Positions 38,644-42,941 of a stretch of DNA of 42,941 bases are shown piece after piece; within the stretch, counting starts at the first letter, position 1, and every line of letters begins with the position of its first letter. The notes below the pieces were generated by a model. The model made no database searches. It saw only the letters and a list, made by a program, of their open reading frames with translations, and was not told where the DNA came from. The DNA lies in assembly GCA_009695045.1 (NCBI GenBank), contig SIBS01000001.1, forward strand, positions 1 to 42,941, given 5' to 3'. The DNA is from Candidatus Levyibacteriota bacterium. GTDB lineage: Bacteria; Patescibacteriota; Microgenomatia; Levybacterales; UBA12049. The position numbers were made by a program, and so were the translations under genes.

Positions 38644-39189
38644 CTATAATAATGAGTTAATTTTTTTAAAATCTTCCAATAACAACTTCTTGAGCGATGG
38701 AAAACGCAATCCAGCAGCGGGATGTAGGGTAATAAAATACTTTTTACCATCTTTTTCGATTATTTTTCCATGATCTTTCCTTACTGCAACCTTCTCCTGC
38801 AATACTCCATACGCAGCTACATTTCCAAGTAAAGTAATTATTTTAGGATTTATGACTGAAAGTTGCCTTTGCAAATGCTCTCTTCCATGATCAATATCTT
38901 TTTTTGTTGGTGTACCACGAAGAGGTAAGTATTTTACGGGGCTCGTAATATAAACTTCTTCTTCACTAAGCCCTATAGATCTAATAAGAAACCTTAATAA
39001 TTGTCCTGATCTACCAATAAATGGCCTTCCACTTATCGCCTCCTTCTTGCCAGGTGCCTCACCTATGAAAACTACCCTTGCGTTAGCACTTCCCTCTCCA
39101 ACAACAGCTACGCCAGTCTTACCAATTGGGCAAATCATACAAGCATATATCTCATCATTTACTTTTTCAAGAGCTAATTTTTTTATCAT
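38644..39189 (-). CDS. Uracil-DNA glycosylase, family 4-like
   Basis: VVFIGEAPGKKEAISGRPFIGRSGQLLRFLI, ITLLGNVAAYGVL, FITLHPAAGLR. Confidence 0.88.
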   Translation of the reverse strand: MIKKLALEKVNDEIYACMICPIGKTGVAVVGEGSANARVVFIGEAPGKKEAISGRPFIGRSGQLLRFLIRSIGLSEEEVYITSPVKYLPLRGTPTKKDIDHGREHLQRQLSVINPKIITLLGNVAAYGVLQEKVAVRKDHGKIIEKDGKKYFITLHPAAGLRFPSLKKLLLEDFKKINSLL

Positions 39190-39193
39190 GAGG

Positions 39194-39643
39194 CTAAGAA
39201 AAACTTATTAAATCAATCATTATCTCTTTTGCATGTTGATTAGGATCTACATCTAGATATTCCTTGATAATATCTCCTTTTGGATCAATTAAAAATGTTT
39301 TACGAATAATTCCATCATATTCTTTACCCATAAATTTTTTCTTTCCCCACGCATTATAATCCTTAATAACGTCTCCATTTGGATCACTAAGTAAAGAAAA
39401 ATTTAATTGATATTTTTTTGCAAATTTTTCATGAGATACTATACCATCTCTTGAGACACCTAATACAATCACTCCATTTTTTGTTAAAAACTCACTATTA
39501 TCTCTAAATCCACAAGCTTCTTTTATGCATCCAGGAGTATCATCTTTAGGATAAAAATATAATACAATCCATTTTCCTCTATAATCAATAAGCGATTGCT
39601 TAACATTATTTTGATCAAAAAGAATAAAATCCTTAGCTTTCAT
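39194..39643 (-). CDS. bcp: Peroxiredoxin (Bcp/AhpC-TSA family)
   Basis: DYRGKWIVLYFYPKDDTPGCIKEACGFRDN, VLGVSRDGIVSHEKFAKKYQLNFSLLSDPNG. Confidence 0.92.
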   Translation of the reverse strand: MKAKDFILFDQNNVKQSLIDYRGKWIVLYFYPKDDTPGCIKEACGFRDNSEFLTKNGVIVLGVSRDGIVSHEKFAKKYQLNFSLLSDPNGDVIKDYNAWGKKKFMGKEYDGIIRKTFLIDPKGDIIKEYLDVDPNQHAKEIMIDLISFS

Positions 39644-39677
39644 AAAAAATACGATTATTAGTGGTAAATAAAAATAT

Positions 39678-40688
39678 TTATTTCAAATAATCACCTGTAA
39701 TAATTTCTATTGTGGTATCCGTTGCTTTTTCATTCTTCTCAATTATTTTTTCGAATACTTCCCCTAAATCTTTAGATATTGCAGCTTTTATTTGTTTAGT
39801 AACGGGTTTATTATATATAATCACTGTTTCAGTCGTATCTCTTATATCGGAGTTGCTAGTTTCTATTTTTATAAAACCTTCTTTTATTAAAAGTGCTTTT
39901 ACTTTACCAGCCTGACCAACAATTCCCGTACCATTTATTACCTTTATCGATATATCTTCTTTTTTACTAATTTCAGGAATTGGCGTTGCCATAGGAATAA
40001 CTGCGACTGATGGAACTATTTTATTTTCAGTCGTAATCAACGTCGAATAATAATTAAATACAAATAACCCACCAATTATTAAGGAGATAGACAATAGAAC
40101 AACAATTAATTTTTTCCAAGGTAAATTAATCTTTTTATTTTTTATATTATTATCTAAAAAATTACCAATATGCAATCTTAATGTATCACCAATTATATGC
40201 TTGACTTGTTCATTTCCAATTTCCACATCACTATCTCCGTCAACATATAATGTAACTGGCACAACTCCTTCAATTATCCATCCTTGCTCTTGGAATACAT
40301 ACATTACTAATTCATATATGGATTTATTTGTTGCCAAGCAGTAGACTGTATTTTTTGTCTTAATTATTTTCTCTGCTAAATCATTTTTAGGAATATTAAT
40401 TTCTTTATGAAAGTGTTTAATTTTTTCATTAAAATCACTTATTAAATGAAAGCTCTTTTGAAAAAATACCCCATCAGCTAATATTATTACTGAATCCTGT
40501 GGAATCATGGAAAGCTTTATTAAAAATTCTATAATTTCATCTTTAAATTTTTCCATATCTATAACTTCACCATTTTTATAAACAGACTTTGAAAAAATCA
40601 ACTTCTGTGTTTCTACGGAGTCAATTTCATGCAATTCTAATGAATTTTGCCTAAGATAAATAACTATTTTTAATTTTTGAAATAACAT
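39678..40688 (-). CDS. Hypothetical protein: cytoplasmic N-terminal domain, TM, extracellular LytR_C domain
   Basis: TM WKKLIVVLLSISLIIGGLFVFNYY; C-terminal ISIKVINGTGIVGQAGKVKALLIKEGFIKIETSNSDIRDTTETVIIYN. Confidence 0.72.
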   Translation of the reverse strand: MLFQKLKIVIYLRQNSLELHEIDSVETQKLIFSKSVYKNGEVIDMEKFKDEIIEFLIKLSMIPQDSVIILADGVFFQKSFHLISDFNEKIKHFHKEINIPKNDLAEKIIKTKNTVYCLATNKSIYELVMYVFQEQGWIIEGVVPVTLYVDGDSDVEIGNEQVKHIIGDTLRLHIGNFLDNNIKNKKINLPWKKLIVVLLSISLIIGGLFVFNYYSTLITTENKIVPSVAVIPMATPIPEISKKEDISIKVINGTGIVGQAGKVKALLIKEGFIKIETSNSDIRDTTETVIIYNKPVTKQIKAAISKDLGEVFEKIIEKNEKATDTTIEIITGDYLK

Positions 40689-40689
40689 A

Positions 40690-41061
40690 TTAATTTTTAT
40701 TATATTCTTTTAATTTTTTAATATCTTCATGTAATTCTCTTCTTACTTCATCTGCTGCTTTTCGTATCTTTTCTTCTATTTTTTCTACTTTTATAAAAAG
40801 TAGATTCCATATATCTTCATGATTATCATTAGAAAAATGTAGAAGAAAAGTTTTCTTATCATTTTCAGAAAGCTCTGATAAAATCAAATCAAGAATCGTA
40901 TGGTGTAGGTTATCATTAGCAAGCTTTGTTAATGAATTTAATTCATCTTTATTTAATCCAAAATCTTCCAATGCATCTATAAGATATTCCATATCTACTA
41001 TATGACTATAAAAATGTTTGTTATGAGATAGAACAGTTTTATTCATATTATTATGATACAA
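40690..41061 (-). CDS. Hypothetical protein, DUF5663-like
   Basis: EYLIDALEDFGLNKDELNSLTKLANDNLHHTILDLILSELSENDKKTFL; acidic helical. Confidence 0.55.
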   Translation of the reverse strand: MYHNNMNKTVLSHNKHFYSHIVDMEYLIDALEDFGLNKDELNSLTKLANDNLHHTILDLILSELSENDKKTFLLHFSNDNHEDIWNLLFIKVEKIEEKIRKAADEVRRELHEDIKKLKEYNKN

Positions 41062-41947
41062 TATCTATCGGCCCTAAAGATATATTATCATTTGGATCTT
41101 CAATAAAAAAATAAAGAACTGGTCCTCTTTCTGAACCATCTACTCTTTCTAGATGAGACATAACCTCCGGTGATCCTCCTAGATGCTTACCTGTCCATAC
41201 CGCTGGACCAGCGTCACCAATTACAGCAACTATTGCTCTTCCATTTTCAGGATTAATAACAAGCATTTTACGAAATTTAAAAAAATCTCCATATTCTGAA
41301 ACTCTTGATAAAAAATTATCTGATAAAAAAGTAGGTACTGCTATGTAATATTTTTCTCTCATTATATCTTTTTCCGTCATTTGATCTTTAGAATATGCAA
41401 AATGTCTCCATGCACCTAGGCCGGGGGCCATCCCCGAAGAATAAAATCTATCCCTATCTTCATCTTTTGAAAAATGTGACCCCATGGTATCTCCTGGATA
41501 CCTTGATAAATGTTGCTCTTCTCCAATTAAGCCATATGTTCTATTGAGCCTTTTTTTATCAATTTTTGCTACAACATTAAATCCAAAACTATTTGTCAAT
41601 ATTGATGCTATTTTATTTTCTTCTTGAGGAATTAAAGTTCGCACTTTTTTAGGAAGTAGTTTGCCAAGCTCTGGTATTAATTTTGCATTTATTTCAGCAT
41701 CAGATATTAAAACACTATTATTGATATATGGTCTTGCTGATAAAAAAGGAGATAATGGTGTTAATAAAAGCATAAGGCTCCCAAACGAACTGACCATTAG
41801 CTGTTTTGAATTTTCACTAACCCAATCAAGTGCCTGAGCATGTTTTTCCCATAGCCTATCGCGTAGCGTTTTGTTCTTAGTAGACCACTTATTGTATAGG
41901 GAATGATAATTCTTCTTTTGATGAGAACTTTTATTAAGATCATACAT
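41051..41947 (-). CDS. Conserved hypothetical membrane-anchored protein, possible DPBB/RlpA-like C-terminal region
   Basis: TM LMVSSFGSLMLLLTPLSPFL; AIVAVIGDAGPAVWTGKHLGGSPEVMSHL. Confidence 0.5.
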   Translation of the reverse strand: MYDLNKSSHQKKNYHSLYNKWSTKNKTLRDRLWEKHAQALDWVSENSKQLMVSSFGSLMLLLTPLSPFLSARPYINNSVLISDAEINAKLIPELGKLLPKKVRTLIPQEENKIASILTNSFGFNVVAKIDKKRLNRTYGLIGEEQHLSRYPGDTMGSHFSKDEDRDRFYSSGMAPGLGAWRHFAYSKDQMTEKDIMREKYYIAVPTFLSDNFLSRVSEYGDFFKFRKMLVINPENGRAIVAVIGDAGPAVWTGKHLGGSPEVMSHLERVDGSERGPVLYFFIEDPNDNISLGPIDIVS

Positions 41948-42053
41948 AGAATATAACTATTTCATAAATATAACTTATGGTCAAGATAAAATAAATAAAA
42001 AACTTACTGCGTAAAATAAAGGCATTATTTATGGAGAGTTTTTTTTATTGCAA

Positions 42054-42100
42054 AAATTATAAAATATTCTCAATAATAAATTAAGAATATTTTATAATTT
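42054..42100 (-). terminator. 17-bp perfect hairpin at the secA 3' end, overlapping the stop codon
   Basis: AAATTATAAAATATTCT (42054-42070) / AGAATATTTTATAATTT (42084-42100), then TTTTT on the minus strand. Confidence 0.6.
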
Positions 42101-42941
42101 ACCGTGGCATCTTTTATATTTTTTCCCAGATCCACAATGACATTGATCATTGCGACCATACTTCTCAAATCCAATATCTATTTGTTTTCTATTTATTGAT
42201 TTATTATTTTTATTTCCCATTCCCTCACTTACTTCACTTTCCGGAGCGTTTGTAACAAAACTCTTTGGATGATTAGACAAATCTGGCGAATGTTCAACAT
42301 TTATTTTATAAATTTTATGAACAATTTCATCATCTATAGATGATATAAGACGTTCAAACATGGAAAATGCATCATTTTTATACTCCACTAGTGGATCACG
42401 CTGAGCATACCCACGTAATCCTATTCCTTGACGGAGATTATCTATAGAGTCTAAATGCTCCATCCACAAGCTATCAATCGTAGACAGCGCTACAAACTTT
42501 TCTAATTGACGCATTATCTTTTCACCCATATTATTCTCTCGCTGATCATATAGATCAAGAGCGATTTCATTTAGAAATTCTTGCTTCTCGCCAATCATTT
42601 GCCTTTGATCTAATTGTAAAATAATCTGTTTCTTAGATTCATCATCAAATTGAATAATTGTTCCAAATTCTTCAACAATTTTCCCTGAACTTGAAAACTC
42701 TTGATCGTAAACATCACTTATATTAGAAACGACAAGATTCATGATATTTTTTGAGATTTTTTCTTTAATATCATTTTTCAATGATTTATCGACTGCTTTA
42801 CTTTGCTCTAGGAGTTTTTTTCTTTTCCCATAAACAATCCCTCTTTGCTTATTGAGCACATCATCATATTCAACAAGATGCTTTCGTATATCAAAATTAA
42901 ATCCTTCTACTTTTATTTGAGCTTGTTTAATTGCATGGGAA
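42092..42941 (-). CDS. secA: Preprotein translocase SecA, C-terminal part (runs off window end)
   Basis: Open to window end: SHAIKQAQIKVEGFNFDIRKHLVEYDDVLNKQRGIVYGKRK..., SIDSLWMEHLDSIDNLRQGIGLRGYAQRDPLVEYKNDAFSMFERL, zinc motif CHCGSGKKYKRCH. Confidence 0.95.
   Translation of the reverse strand, partial: SHAIKQAQIKVEGFNFDIRKHLVEYDDVLNKQRGIVYGKRKKLLEQSKAVDKSLKNDIKEKISKNIMNLVVSNISDVYDQEFSSSGKIVEEFGTIIQFDDESKKQIILQLDQRQMIGEKQEFLNEIALDLYDQRENNMGEKIMRQLEKFVALSTIDSLWMEHLDSIDNLRQGIGLRGYAQRDPLVEYKNDAFSMFERLISSIDDEIVHKIYKINVEHSPDLSNHPKSFVTNAPESEVSEGMGNKNNKSINRKQIDIGFEKYGRNDQCHCGSGKKYKRCHGKL

Overview
AT-rich, gene-dense 42.9 kb chromosomal window. Minimal TsaB, short SufD, DUF3048/DUF4446/DUF5663-like genes and a fused GT2-GtrA suggest a Candidate Phyla Radiation (Patescibacteria, perhaps Microgenomates-like) bacterium. 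This placement is inference from gene content only. Contents: recJ (partial), cca, yqeY-like, secDF, DUF3048/DUF4446 genes, a SAM-I riboswitch with a PLP enzyme, a 2-oxoacid:ferredoxin oxidoreductase (alpha/beta), a SUF operon (sufCBDSU plus ferredoxin), a nucleotide-sugar/glycan cluster (GT39, GT2-GtrA, UDP-xylose synthase-like, gmd, rmd, ugd, rmlD-like, rmlB, rmlA), tsaB/C/E, an M23 coiled-coil protein with ftsX/ftsE, prfB, transketolase, uppP, a MazG-like gene, Cu/Zn SOD, UDG, a Bcp peroxiredoxin, a LytR_C protein, and secA (partial). I saw no phage, transposon, CRISPR, rRNA or tRNA. Main observations: (1) the rmlD-like gene has three in-frame stops in its first 26 codons. Two are TGA, exactly at the first and third Gly of the TGxxGxxG Rossmann motif, although TGA is a normal stop here and RF2 is encoded in the window. 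(2) A SAM-I riboswitch, whose terminator U-run abuts the start codon, controls a Cys/Met PLP enzyme fused to a papain/C39-like Cys-His-Asp domain. (3) The FtsEX-linked M23 peptidase appears circularly permuted. (4) Several genes have a -10 box, often extended, 6-7 nt before ATG, predicting leaderless mRNAs. (5) Other items: a ferredoxin with a 3-Cys motif, a half-size SufD, a Cu/Zn SOD without signal peptide, and a UDG lacking two Fe-S cysteines.
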